64,000 nt of DNA from Pseudomonas sp. TH31 (GTDB lineage: Bacteria; Pseudomonadota; Gammaproteobacteria; Pseudomonadales; Pseudomonadaceae): contig NZ_JAEKEZ010000014.1 of NCBI RefSeq assembly GCF_016650815.1, positions 248,001-312,000 on the forward strand, in the 5' to 3' direction. A program made the translations under genes and the position numbers. Below the pieces are notes generated by a model, which saw only the letters and a program-made list of their open reading frames with translations, made no database searches and was not told where the DNA came from. Shown here in pieces: positions 17,382-28,232 of the stretch (position 1 is its first letter; each line of letters begins with the position of its first letter).

Positions 17382-17389
17382 GCCTCACA

Positions 17390-17830
17390 TTATTCAGGAA
17401 TGCGCAACGACTGCCCCGGATAGATCTTGTTCACATCCTTGAGCATTGGTTTGTTGGCCTCAAATATTTTTTGATACTTGTTGGCATCGCCATACACGCG
17501 CAGGGAAATCGCGCTGAGGGTGTCGCCCTTCACGACCGTGACAAACTTCGCGGCCACTACCACCGGCCCGGTCACGGTGATCTGGTCGTCCACGCTGCCG
17601 ACACCGGCGATATTGCCCACGGCCAGCAGGATTTTTTCCTTCTCTTCCTGACTCGCGACTTCACCGGTGACCGTGACCTTGTCGCCATCCACCGTGGCCT
17701 GCACATTCGGATTACCCAGGCCGACCTTGCTGATGTGATCCTTCAACTGCTCACTGGCATTGGCGTTGCCCGGTGTCAGCAGATCGATAAGCTTTTCGCC
17801 TGCTTCTTTCACAAAGCTAAAAATACTCAT
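17390..17830 (-). CDS. lysM: BON + LysM domain protein (Kbp/YgaU-like)
   Basis: A 146-residue protein with an N-terminal BON domain (about 25-90, including TVDGDKVTVTGEVASQEEKE) and a C-terminal LysM domain (about 97-145, VKGDTLSAISLRVYGDANKYQKIFEANKP shortened here, ending YPGQSLRIPE). This is the architecture of E. coli Kbp/YgaU, a cytoplasmic potassium-binding protein. There is no signal peptide, which fits the cytoplasmic location despite the LysM fold. It is a single-gene unit bounded by a REP element downstream. Confidence 0.92.
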   Translation of the reverse strand: MSIFSFVKEAGEKLIDLLTPGNANASEQLKDHISKVGLGNPNVQATVDGDKVTVTGEVASQEEKEKILLAVGNIAGVGSVDDQITVTGPVVVAAKFVTVVKGDTLSAISLRVYGDANKYQKIFEANKPMLKDVNKIYPGQSLRIPE

Positions 17831-17968
17831 GGTGCACTCTCCTTGGGTTTAGGGTTCCAGACGCAAAAGACTAGACCAAGGCTGCAAGCCACGGTTCCAA
17901 CCCGACCAATGACCCCACCCCCTTGCAAGCGCTAGAATCGCAAACCCTGCCAGCGCCCTGGAGCGAAG

Positions 17969-18856
17969 ATGGACATCAAGCAGCTCAAATTCCTCATCGC
18001 CCTCGACGAAACCCGGCACTTCGGCCAGGCGGCCGCGCGCTGTCACATCACTCAGCCGACCCTGTCCATGCGCCTGCGCAGCCTTGAGGAGGAACTCGAG
18101 CTGCCGCTGGTCAATCGCGGCCAGCGCTTCGAGGGCTTCACTGCGCCGGGCGAGCGGGTGCTGGCCTGGGCGCGCACGGTGCTGGCGGCTTATGACGGCT
18201 TGCAGGCCGAAGCGGCGGCCTGTCGCGGCAATCTGGTGGGTACATTGCGGTTGGGCGTGGTGCCGCTGTCGAGTTTCGATCCGCTGCCTTTGATGCAGCG
18301 CCTGCATGCCAAACACCCGAACCTGCGCTTCGAGCTGTCGGCGCTGAGTTCCGAGCAGATCCTCGAACAACTGGCGAACAATCGTCTGGACCTCGGTGTG
18401 TCCTACCTGGAGCGTCTCGACGGCGAGCGCTTCGACTCCCTGGCGTTCAGCGAAACCCGCATGGGGTTGCTCTACGACCAGCGCTTTTACACCTTCGGCG
18501 AGGCGCCGCTGAGCTGGGAGTCGCTGATCGAACTGCCGCTGGGCATGCTCACCAGCGGCATGCACTTTCGCCAGTCCATCGACCATAACTTCCACAGCCG
18601 CGGGCTGACGCCACAGCCGTTGTTGCAAACCGATGCGGTCCATCAATTGTTACAAGCCGTGCACGGCGGGTTCTGTTGCGCGGTGATGCCGTTGGACGGC
18701 GGCCTCGAAAACCTGACCGACCACCTGCGCCTGCAACCCATCGAAAACGCTCAAACCCTTGGCCGGCTGGGGTTGATCATGCGCCGCAGCGCCCCGCGCT
18801 CAGCCCTGGCGGAAGCCTGTTTCGCGATTTATCAGAAATCGCTGAAGGACTCTTGA
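17969..18856 (+). CDS. LysR-family transcriptional regulator (OxyR-like)
   Basis: A 295-residue regulator with an N-terminal winged HTH (MDIKQLKFLIALDETRHFGQ, then AAARCHITQPTLSMRLRSLEEEL) and a C-terminal effector domain. It precedes fdhD and the molybdoenzyme gene on the same strand by about 95 bp, in the order also found in P. aeruginosa (PA5179-PA5181 from memory). It may control those genes, but nothing in the sequence proves it. The inducer is unknown. Confidence 0.88.
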   Translation: MDIKQLKFLIALDETRHFGQAAARCHITQPTLSMRLRSLEEELELPLVNRGQRFEGFTAPGERVLAWARTVLAAYDGLQAEAAACRGNLVGTLRLGVVPLSSFDPLPLMQRLHAKHPNLRFELSALSSEQILEQLANNRLDLGVSYLERLDGERFDSLAFSETRMGLLYDQRFYTFGEAPLSWESLIELPLGMLTSGMHFRQSIDHNFHSRGLTPQPLLQTDAVHQLLQAVHGGFCCAVMPLDGGLENLTDHLRLQPIENAQTLGRLGLIMRRSAPRSALAEACFAIYQKSLKDS

Positions 18857-18950
18857 TCGACGGCATCTATCGGTAGATCGGTATTAGCGATTAGACGCGA
18901 CATGTTGACGCGCCTAGTCTTAAAGCTACCCAAACCGTCGGTGATGCCCC

Positions 18951-19789
18951 ATGAACGCCAAGCGCCCAGCCTGCGCGGCGCCCGCCCTCGAAACGCCCGC
19001 GCCCGCCGCCAGCCAGACCTACAGTTACAGCACACTCGACTACGCCGAAACGGACAGCACCGCGCTGGCCGAGGAAGTGGCGTTGGCGATCGCCTTTAAT
19101 GGCATCAGCCAGGCTGTGATGCTGGTCACCCCGACCGATCTGGAAGACTTTATCGTCGGCTTCAGCCTCGGCAGCGGCATCATCGAAGACGCCGCCGACA
19201 TCTATGACCTGCAACTCAGCGGCTCGGGTTCGGCGCAGTACGCGCAAGTGACCATCGCCAACCGCGCCTTCTGGAACCTCAAGCAGCAACGTCGGCAACT
19301 GGCCGGCACCAGCGGTTGCGGGCTCTGTGGCGTGGAAGCCGTCGAGCAAGCGCTGCCAGACCTCAAGGTCTTGCCCGGCGCACCGTTGCCACCCGCCGCC
19401 TGGCTCGATGGCCTGCGCCAGCGTATCGGCGCGTTTCAGCCGCTGGGCCAGCATTGCGGCGCGGTGCATGCGGCGGTGTTCATGAATGGCCAGGGCGAGT
19501 TGCTGTTGGGCCGCGAAGACATCGGCCGGCACAACGCCCTCGACAAGCTGATCGGCGGACTGATCCGCCAGAACATCCCGACCACCGGTGGCCTGGCGAT
19601 TGTCACCAGCCGTTGCAGCCTCGAACTGATCCAGAAAGTGCTGCGCGCAGGGATTCAAACCCTCGTCAGCCTGTCGTCGCCCACGGGCCTTGCCGTGCAA
19701 TGGGCCCGGCGTCACAACCTCAATCTCATCCACCTGCCGCAAAAAGTGCACCGCGGGTCTACAGCCCAGCGATGGAGAATCAAGCGTGA
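18951..19789 (+). CDS. fdhD: Formate dehydrogenase accessory sulfurtransferase FdhD (one-base frameshift near 3' end)
   Basis: FdhD passes sulfur from IscS to the molybdenum cofactor of formate dehydrogenase-type enzymes. The CxxC sulfur-transfer site is visible in GTSGCGLCGVEAVEQAL, as are the conserved GREDIGRHNALDKLIG and the late TSRCSLELIQKV. The frame breaks at a run of five A at 19741-19745. Restoring one A reads LPQKSAPRVYSPAMENQA and stop at 19789, giving 279 residues and a 3-bp overlap with the next gene. Without it the frame runs to 19841 with an unrelated tail. A sequencing error is likely. Confidence 0.9.
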
Positions 19790-22130
19790 GCCAACATCAA
19801 CAAGCCGATCAGAAACCCGTTCCCCGTTACAAGCCCTATAAAGGCGCGGCCGGTGGCTGGGGTGCGCTGGCCAGCGTTGCCCGGGCCTGGCTGACCAGCG
19901 ACAACGCGCTGAAAAATCTGCGCATGATGCTCAAAACCAACAAGAACGGCGGGTTCGACTGTCCCGGTTGCGCCTGGGGCGATTCCAAGGAAGCCGGCAT
20001 GGTGGCGTTCTGCGAGAACGGCGCCAAAGCGGTGAACTGGGAAGCAACCAAACGTCGGGTGGACGCTGCGTTCTTCGCCAAACACAGTGTCAGTTCGCTG
20101 CTGGATCAGAGCGACTACTGGCTTGAGTATCAGGGCCGCTTGACCGAGCCGATGAGCTACGACGCCGAAACCGATCGCTACAAACCGATCAGTTGGGAAG
20201 CCGCCTACGCCCTGATCGGCAAACACCTGCAAGGCTTGTCGAGCCCGGATCAGGCCGAGTTCTACACCTCGGGCCGTGCCAGCAACGAAGCGGCGTATCT
20301 CTATCAGTTGTTCGTGCGTTCTTTCGGCACCAACAACTTTCCCGACTGCTCGAACATGTGCCACGAGGCCAGCGGCGTGGCGTTGGCGCAAAGTGTCGGC
20401 GTCGGCAAAGGCACCGTGACCTTCGACGATTTTGAACACGCGGATGCGATTTTTGTCTGGGGCCAGAACCCCGGCACCAACCACCCCGGATGCTCGAACC
20501 CCTGCGTGAAGCGGTGAAACGCGGCGCCCAGGTGGTGTGCGTCAACCCGCTCAAAGAGCGTGGCCTGGAACGCTTCCAGCATCCGCAACATCCGATCGAA
20601 ATGCTCACCAACAGCGACAAGCCGACCAACACCGCGTACTTCCGACCTGCGTTGGGCGGCGACATGGCGCTGCTGCGCGGCATGGCGAAATTCCTGCTGC
20701 ACTGGGAGCGCGAAGCGCAACAAACCGACCAGCCTTCGGTGTTCGATCACGACTTCCTCAATGAACACAGCGCCGACGTGCTGGAATACCTGGGCGCCAT
20801 CGATGACACGCCGTGGGCGCAGATCGTCGAGCAGTCCGGCCTGACCCTGGTGGAAATCGAGCAAGCGGCGCGCATGTACGCCAAGGGCAAGAACGTCATC
20901 ATGTGCTGGGCGATGGGCATCACCCAGCATCGCCATTCGGTGGCGACCATCCAGGAAATCGCCAACCTGATGCTGCTGCGCGGCAACATCGGCCGGCCGG
21001 GCGCCGGTCTGTGTCCGGTGCGCGGGCACAGTAACGTGCAGGGCGACCGGACCATGGGCATCAACGAACGTCCGCCGGTGGCGTTCCTTGATTCCCTGGA
21101 GCGGCGCTTCCAGTTCAAAGTGCCGCGTGAAAACGGCCACAACGTGGTCGAGGCGATTCACGCCATGGCCGCTGGCCGCGCAAAAGTATTCATCGGCCTG
21201 GGCGGCAACTTCGCCCAAGCCACCCCGGACAGCCCGCGCACCTTCCAGGCCTTGAGCAATTGCGACCTGACCGTGCAGATCAGCACCAAGCTCAACCGCA
21301 GCCACTTGGCTCACGGCAAGGACGCGCTGATCCTGCCGTGCCTGGGCCGTACCGACATCGACATCCAGACCGAAGGCCCGCAAGCCGTCACCGTTGAAGA
21401 TTCGTTCAGCATGGTCCACGCCTCCAACGGCCAGTTGCAGCCGCTGTCGAACCAGATGCGTTCGGAGCCGGCGATCATCGCCGGCATCGCCGCCGCGACC
21501 CTGGGCAGCAAACCGGTGGACTGGAACTGGCTGGTGGCTGATTACGCACGCATCCGCGACCTGATCGCCGACACCATCCCGGCTTTCGCGACTTCAACCA
21601 GAGGGTGAAGAATCCGGGGGTTCTACCTCGGCAACAGTGCCGGTGCCCGCAAGTGGAGCACCCCGTCGGGGCGGGCCAATTTCCGTGCGAACGTCCTGCC
21701 CAGGGATCTGGTTCACGAGCGCACGCGCGCCACGGGGATTTTGCCGGATCTGATCATGCAGTCGATGCGCTCCCACGATCAGTACAACACCACGATTTAT
21801 GGTCTTGATGACCGCTATCGCGGGGTGAAGGGCCAGCGGGATGTGTTGTTTGTGAACGAAGCCGACATCATTCGCCTGGGGTTCAAACCGGGGCAGAAGG
21901 CTGACATCGTTTCGATCTGGGACGATGGCCGTGAGCGTCGGGTGAAGGGCTTCACGCTGCTGGCGTTTGATATTCCTGCCGGGCAGGCCGCCGCGTATTA
22001 CCCGGAAGTGAATCCGTTGGTGCCACTGGAAAGCACCGGGGATGGCAGCCATACACCGACGTCGAAATTTGTGGCGATTCGGTTGGAAATGGCGAGTGAG
22101 ACCGGGTTGATTATGGCCAAGTCGGCTTAA
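19786..22130 (+). CDS. YdeP-type FdhF molybdopterin oxidoreductase (frameshifted at three sites)
   Basis: An alpha subunit-like molybdopterin oxidoreductase of the YdeP branch, about 781 residues after correction. The start is the GTG at 19786 (SQHQQADQKPVPRYKPYKG) overlapping fdhD. The family block GGFDCPGCAWGDSKEAG, then NFPDCSNMCHEASGVAL and QNPGTNHPR, are present. A missing C at 20484-20487 (run of four) breaks the frame after NPGTNHP. A missing G at 21581-21582 and a compensating change in the G run at 21616-21620 make a local shift around DFNQRVKNPG. Restored, it reads to the stop at 22130. The acceptor and substrate are unknown; E. coli YdeP is linked to acid resistance. The errors resemble the other homopolymer losses here. 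Confidence 0.85.
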
Positions 22131-22133
22131 CGC

Positions 22134-22170
22134 AAGATCAAAAGATCGGGCCGCGTTCGGACGATCTTTT
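22134..22170. repeat. Partial REP half-site with GC-rich insert
   Basis: GATCAAAAGATCGGGCCGCG followed by TTCGGACGATCTTTT matches only the inner half of the modular REP element; the GTAGGAGCTG outer arm is missing. GATCAAAAGATCG/CGATCTTTT still forms a short hairpin just past the molybdoenzyme stop. Confidence 0.7.
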
Positions 22171-22211
22171 AGCAATGGCGCTGACACGACACTGTCCAAT
22201 CGCCCACAAAA

Positions 22212-22240
22212 AAGGCCGTTTTTTCACAAAAACGGCCTAT
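22212..22240. terminator. Rho-independent terminator
   Basis: AGGCCGTTTTT and AAAAACGGCCT pair around a very small loop about 80 bp past the molybdoenzyme stop. It is A/T-rich in the stem, so its strength is uncertain. Confidence 0.6.
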
Positions 22241-22395
22241 CCCAAGTAGCTAAAGACCGGCGAAAAATATTTAAGTTCCGCCCTAAAAACAGTTACTTAT
22301 AGAATTGTGTACAAGTCGTGTTACTCGTCGGATTTCGATTGTCACAACTATGACACAGCCTCAGGATCGCGCCGTCATCCCCTTGAGGTTCCTCT

Positions 22396-22881
22396 ATGAA
22401 GTTCTCCTCGATTCTCTTGTTGTCCCTTAGCCTGGCCAGTGGCTTCGCTTCTGCCGGAGGCACTGCCGAAGCAGGTGTGGGCGGCGCATTGGGCGGGGTG
22501 TTGGGCTCGGTCGTCGGTCAGTCACTAGGCGGCAATACCGGTTCTACCATCGGTGCGGCCCTGGGCGGCGCGGGTGGTAGTGCCGTCGGCGCAGACAGAC
22601 ACAGCCGTGGCCAAGCCGCCATCGGCGGTGCGTTGGGCGCAGCCGGCGGTAACGTGGTCGGCCGCAGCATCGGCGGCACCTCCGGCAGCCTGATCGGCTC
22701 CGCAGCCGGCGGTGGCGCTGGTGGCGCGCTGGGTAACTACATGGGCAACTCGAGTCGCGAGGATGATCGTGGTTCCTATCGTGGCGACCATGATGATCGT
22801 CGCTACTACCGTGATGACCGCCGTCACCGCGGCCATGCTTATGGGCATCGCAAGCATCACGACTACTATCGTCATCGCTGA
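22396..22881 (+). CDS. Glycine-zipper envelope protein
   Basis: A 161-residue exported protein with a signal peptide (MKFSSILLLSLSLASGFASA). Residues about 25-115 are repeated glycine-zipper segments (GVGGALGGVLGSVVGQSLGG, GAALGGAGGSAVG, GGALGAAGGNVVGRSIGG, GSLIGSAAGGGAGGALG). The tail of about 45 residues is rich in Asp, Arg, Tyr and His (DDRRYYRDDRRHRGHAYGHR). Proteins of this type sit in or at the envelope. The basic/His tail could bind metal or DNA, but no function is established. The 8-bp unit GATTGCT(T) is repeated just after the stop. Confidence 0.82.
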   Translation: MKFSSILLLSLSLASGFASAGGTAEAGVGGALGGVLGSVVGQSLGGNTGSTIGAALGGAGGSAVGADRHSRGQAAIGGALGAAGGNVVGRSIGGTSGSLIGSAAGGGAGGALGNYMGNSSREDDRGSYRGDHDDRRYYRDDRRHRGHAYGHRKHHDYYRHR

Positions 22882-22910
22882 TTGCTGATTGCTGATTGCT
22901 TAGCGAGAAG

Positions 22911-22990
22911 ATCAAAAGATCGCAGCCTTCGGCAGCTCCTACGGGTGTACACAAATCCCTGTAGGAGCTGCCGGAGGCTGCGATCTTTTT
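22911..22990. repeat. REP palindrome, 'GTAGGAGCTGCCGAAGGCTGCGATC' family
   Basis: The right arm reads CTGTAGGAGCTGCCGGAGGC then TGCGATCTTTTTTT; the left arm is its near complement. It lies between the convergent glycine-zipper gene and the thioesterase gene. Confidence 0.9.
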
Positions 22991-22997
22991 TTGCTCG

Positions 22998-23429
22998 TCA
23001 AACCACTAACAGCTCCAGCGCCCCGCGCAAACCGGCAGGAATCGCCACGGGCTGATTCGACGCCCGATCCACGAACACATGCACGAAGCGCCCGGCCGCA
23101 CAGGCTTCGTCTTCCCCTTGCTTGAACACTGCCAGCTCGTACTGAACCGAGCTGTTGCCCAACTTAGCGACCCGCAGGCCGATCTCGATGCGATCAGGGA
23201 AGGCGATGGACGCGAAGTAATCGCAGGCCGAACTCACCACAAAACCCACGACTTCGCCGTCATGAATATCCAGCCCGCCAACGTCGATCAGGTAGGTGTT
23301 CACCGCGGTGTCGAAGAAGCTGTAGTAGGTAACATTGTTGACGTGACCGTAGGCGTCGTTGTCGTGCCAGCGGGTAGTGATGGGCTGGAAGTGCGGGTAG
23401 TCGGTGCGTTGGGGCATCGGGTTGGACAT
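22998..23429 (-). CDS. 4HBT-type acyl-CoA thioesterase
   Basis: A 143-residue hotdog thioesterase of the 4-hydroxybenzoyl-CoA thioesterase type. The N-terminal catalytic segment TRWHDNDAYGHVNNVTYYSFFDTA carries the conserved D-x-x-G-H-V-N-N signature (shown here in shortened form as DAYGHVNN), and later strands include FVHVFVDRASNQPVAIP. It probably hydrolyses acyl-CoA thioesters. It lies downstream of the 3-hydroxyacyl-CoA dehydrogenase gene, separated by a REP palindrome, which suggests a shared fatty-acid context. Confidence 0.9.
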   Translation of the reverse strand: MSNPMPQRTDYPHFQPITTRWHDNDAYGHVNNVTYYSFFDTAVNTYLIDVGGLDIHDGEVVGFVVSSACDYFASIAFPDRIEIGLRVAKLGNSSVQYELAVFKQGEDEACAAGRFVHVFVDRASNQPVAIPAGLRGALELLVV

Positions 23430-23486
23430 TAGCGTCGGTTCCTGGGGTTGGATGGCCAGTCTAAGGGGAAAACCGCGTTATCGTTC

Positions 23487-23579
23487 TTCGCGAGCAAGCC
23501 CGCTCCTACAGTGGATTCTGGTCGTACAAAAAATCTGCGTTCACTGAAGATCAAATGTGGGAGCGGGCTTGCTCGCGAA
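23487..23579. repeat. REP palindrome, 'GTGGGAGCGGGCTTGCTCGCG' family
   Basis: The arms are TTCGCGAGCAAGCCCGCTCC (TACA) and TGTGGGAGCGGGCTTGCTCG (CGAA), separated by about 45 bp. Confidence 0.9.
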
Positions 23580-23604
23580 GGCGCCCTGACAGACGCCACA
23601 TCAA

Positions 23605-24831
23605 TCACTTATCAGCAAACCCCTTACCCACTGCCGCCAACTCCCCGATCAACCGCGCCGGTTTCCACTGGTCACCCTGCCTCGTCTCCAGCGCCAGCAA
23701 CCGCTGATGAATATCCGCCAACCCTTGCTGATCCGCCCAGGCCATCGGCCCGCCCTTGTCCGCCGGGAAGCCATAGCCGTTGAGGTAAACCAGGTCAATG
23801 TCATGGGCCGATCCCGCAATGCCTTCCCGGAGGATCTTCGCCCCTTCGTTGACCAGTGCCAGCAAGCAGCGCTCCAGAATCTCCTCCGGGCTTATCTCAC
23901 GCCTTTGGAAGCCCAAACCCTCGCTGACCTCCAGCACCAGCGCATCAACCTCTACGTCGTGCTCAGCCTGCCGACTGCCCGGCTCATAGTGGTAGTAGCC
24001 GGCGCCGCTCTTTTGACCAAACCGGCCCAGCTCGCACAACCGGTTGTCTATCTGGACTTGCGGCGCATCCTGCCCTTTGCCGGCCAGTTGCCGGGCACGC
24101 CATCCCAGATCGATGCCGACCACGTCGTACATGCGGAACGGCCCCATGGCGAACCCGAAACCTTGCAGCACAGCATCCACCTGATAAGGAAACGCCCCCT
24201 CAAGCAGCATTTTGCGCGCCTCAAACACGTAGGTATTGAGCATTCGATTGCCGATAAAACCATGACAGTTGCCGGACACCACGCTGACCTTGCCCATGCG
24301 TTTGCCCAGCGCCAACGCAGCATCGAGCACCGCCGGGGCGGTTTGCGCGCCGCGGACGACTTCCAGCAGTTTCATGATGTGTGCCGGGCTGAAGAAGTGC
24401 AGGCCCAGGACGTGTTGCGGGCGGCGAGTGGCAGCGGCAATCGCGTCGATGTCCAGTGCCGAGGTGTTGCTGGCCAGGATCGCCTGGGGTTTGAGCAGGC
24501 CATCCAGTTCACGGAAAATTTTCTGCTTCAGTTCGAGGTTTTCGTAAACCGCCTCGATCACCAGGTCGACATCACGGATCGCCGCGTAATCCGCCACGCT
24601 GGTTACTCGCGCAATACGGGCGTCTGCTTCGGCCTGATCGATCCGGCCCTGACGCACATTGTGGGCGTAGGTGTCGGCGACAGCGGCCAACGCCTGTTCA
24701 AGCATCTGCGGATTGTTATCGACCCATTGCACCGGCACCCCGGCGTTGGCCAGGCACATGACAATGCCACGGCCCATGGTGCCCGCCCCGATCACGGCGG
24801 CGCGCTGAATATTGAACGGCGTCTGGCTCAT
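23605..24831 (-). CDS. 3-hydroxyacyl-CoA dehydrogenase
   Basis: A 408-residue NAD-dependent enzyme of fatty-acid beta-oxidation. The Rossmann motif AVIGAGTMGRGIVM starts near residue 10. The catalytic region LGLHFFSPAHIMKLLEVVRG and the SGNCHGFIGNRML linker follow, with two C-terminal 3HCDH domains (FGFAMGPFRMYDVVGIDLG and the second ending VYLNGYGFPADKGGPMAWAD). The enoyl-CoA hydratase part of long FadB-type proteins is absent. The start at 24831 is preceded by AAGAGAA; upstream sequence in frame is REP-derived and not coding. Confidence 0.92.
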   Translation of the reverse strand: MSQTPFNIQRAAVIGAGTMGRGIVMCLANAGVPVQWVDNNPQMLEQALAAVADTYAHNVRQGRIDQAEADARIARVTSVADYAAIRDVDLVIEAVYENLELKQKIFRELDGLLKPQAILASNTSALDIDAIAAATRRPQHVLGLHFFSPAHIMKLLEVVRGAQTAPAVLDAALALGKRMGKVSVVSGNCHGFIGNRMLNTYVFEARKMLLEGAFPYQVDAVLQGFGFAMGPFRMYDVVGIDLGWRARQLAGKGQDAPQVQIDNRLCELGRFGQKSGAGYYHYEPGSRQAEHDVEVDALVLEVSEGLGFQRREISPEEILERCLLALVNEGAKILREGIAGSAHDIDLVYLNGYGFPADKGGPMAWADQQGLADIHQRLLALETRQGDQWKPARLIGELAAVGKGFADK

Positions 24832-24958
24832 TGTTGTTCTCTTGTTGGCGATCCAAAGACAGCCTTCACCATAGTCAGCCGCCGCGTTGTTTTGAAATTT
24901 ATTCCTGTGATGAGCAACATTCAGCGGATGGATGTTGGCCGCGAATACACCGCAGCTC

Positions 24959-25060
24959 CCTGTAGGAGCTGCCGAAGGCTGCGATCTTTTGATCTTCAGT
25001 GGTGCTGAGACTGCCAAAGACCAGGATCAAAAGATCGCAGCCTTCGGCAGCTCCTACGGG
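24959..25060. repeat. REP palindrome, 'GTAGGAGCTGCCGAAGGCTGCGATC' family
   Basis: Perfect arms CTGTAGGAGCTGCCGAAGGC then TGCGATCTTTTGATC flank about 35 bp. It sits between the leftward recQ gene and the leftward dehydrogenase gene. Confidence 0.92.
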
Positions 25061-26989
<1,929 letters not shown>

Positions 26990-27193
26990 AAGCTGTCACT
27001 CCGTTGACCTGCGACGCCAAAAGCCTAGCCGGCGATTGCAGCGGGTCGAGAAAAGGTCGGGGCCAAAACGATACGGGATGATACAGCGGATGGCTCGGGG
27101 GAATTGCCAGGCTGGCGCAATGATCGACGTCCACAACAGCGTAAAATCAGGCTTAATCCGTCTCATCGACACGCCCCAAACGGAAGATGCACC

Positions 27194-27547
27194 ATGAACC
27201 TCGCCCCCGATTTCCCCGACGACCACACCATGCACCTGCTCATGCAGCTGCTCCACGAAGAACTCGGCCTGCCCGAACGCAAAACCATCGGCCTCACCAC
27301 CTCGATCAATTTCGACCTGGGCTGCGACGGCGCTGATGCGCGGCATTTGATGGAAGCGCTGGAAGAACAGTTCGGGATCGACTTCGTGGACTACGACGCC
27401 TATCGCTACTTCCAGCCCGAAGGCTACGATGTGTCCCTCAAACGCAGGGCCAAGGGTCGTGGCGACAAAGTCCCGCTGACCATCGGCATGCTGTACCAGG
27501 CGGTCAAAGTGCAACGCTGGGATACGCAACCTCTGGAAGGTCTCTAA
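27194..27547 (+). CDS. DUF1493 family protein
   Basis: A 117-residue acidic small protein, MNLAPDFPDDHTMHLLMQLL onward, with the DUF1493 pattern (LGLPERKTIGLTTSINFDLGCDGADA and FGIDFVDYDAYRYF, shown in parts). Proteins of this group look like acyl-carrier-protein-shaped small cytoplasmic proteins of unknown role. The start is supported by GGAAG 7 nt upstream. The last 153 bp (27395-27547) are repeated at 29539-29691, on the far side of hipBA. The gene is complete here. Confidence 0.82.
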   Translation: MNLAPDFPDDHTMHLLMQLLHEELGLPERKTIGLTTSINFDLGCDGADARHLMEALEEQFGIDFVDYDAYRYFQPEGYDVSLKRRAKGRGDKVPLTIGMLYQAVKVQRWDTQPLEGL

Positions 27548-27564
27548 CGAATACGTAAGTGGCA

Positions 27565-27714
27565 ATATTCTGGCTGTTTATCGAGAATTCAGCTGGAACA
27601 ATGGCAGTTATAACAATCCGCCGATGGCTACGGCCGTACTGATAGATGGCGTCTTGATACGCCCTGAAGGCGTCCGGCAAATCACAACATAAGTGCTATT
27701 ATTCTGGCAGTTAA
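27565..27714 (+). promoter_or_regulatory. Repeated motif upstream of hipB: candidate operator/promoter
   Basis: ATATTCTGGCTGTT at 27565-27578 and TTATTCTGGCAGTT at 27699-27712 are near-identical direct copies, and CAATGGCAGTTATAAC at 27598-27613 shares the GGCAGTTA core. HipB-like antitoxins repress their own promoter, so these are candidate binding sites. That is inference; the motif differs from the E. coli HipB operator. Confidence 0.4.
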
Positions 27715-27741
27715 CGCCTAAAAGTGAAGGAATAATGGCAT

Positions 27742-28230
27742 ATGGCTAAGAAAACAGCGCCTCTCATGCCTTCCGCATCCAGACTGCTCGCAGAATTTGG
27801 CGAACGCCTGAAACTCGCTCGACTGCGTCGCAGGCTGACCGCAAAGCAAGTCGCCGAAAGAGCAGGCATGTCGCTGACAACGCTTCGCTCACTGGAGTCC
27901 GGCAGTTCAGGCGTGACAATGGGCGCCTACATGTCCGTGATGCAGGTACTGGGCTTGGAGAAAGACGTGAGCAAGCTCGCAGCAACGGATGAGTTAGGAC
28001 GCCAATTGCAAGATGCGCAATTAACCCCGCAAGCGAATGCAGCCGCCAGTAAACGCCAACGAGTGCGCAACGTGGCTTCAACGAAAGCGTCGTCACCGAT
28101 CCAAGACCAGACGTTGGAAGCGGCGCAAAGCCCTATCTCAGATGCGGATATAGAGGTTGATTTTCCATTGAACAGCCACTCTTTTTCCAAGCTGTTTACC
28201 AAGAAAAAACCCAAACCTGAGACGAATTAA
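27742..28230 (+). CDS. hipB: HipB-like XRE-family antitoxin
   Basis: A 162-residue protein with an XRE-type helix-turn-helix at about residues 17-72 ([40 protein letters not shown]). A long low-complexity linker follows, and the C-terminus is basic and ends [17 protein letters not shown]. It directly precedes a HipA-like kinase gene with a 2-bp gap, the standard antitoxin-toxin order. It is longer than E. coli HipB (88 residues). Base composition appears somewhat less GC-rich than in neighbouring core genes, consistent with acquisition. Confidence 0.85.
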   Translation: MAKKTAPLMPSASRLLAEFGERLKLARLRRRLTAKQVAERAGMSLTTLRSLESGSSGVTMGAYMSVMQVLGLEKDVSKLAATDELGRQLQDAQLTPQANAAASKRQRVRNVASTKASSPIQDQTLEAAQSPISDADIEVDFPLNSHSFSKLFTKKKPKPETN

Positions 28231-28232
28231 AA

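Noticed and set aside
19741..19745. Programmed ribosomal frameshifting at A or T runs (fdhD, tex, pckA)
   Set aside because: The shifts are not at slippery heptamers with downstream structures, affect many unrelated genes, and all have the same one-base-loss character expected of sequencing error.
20304..21419. A 371-codon minus-strand frame opposite the molybdoenzyme gene
   Set aside because: The plus strand encodes recognisable YdeP-family motifs throughout. The antisense product has no recognisable domain.
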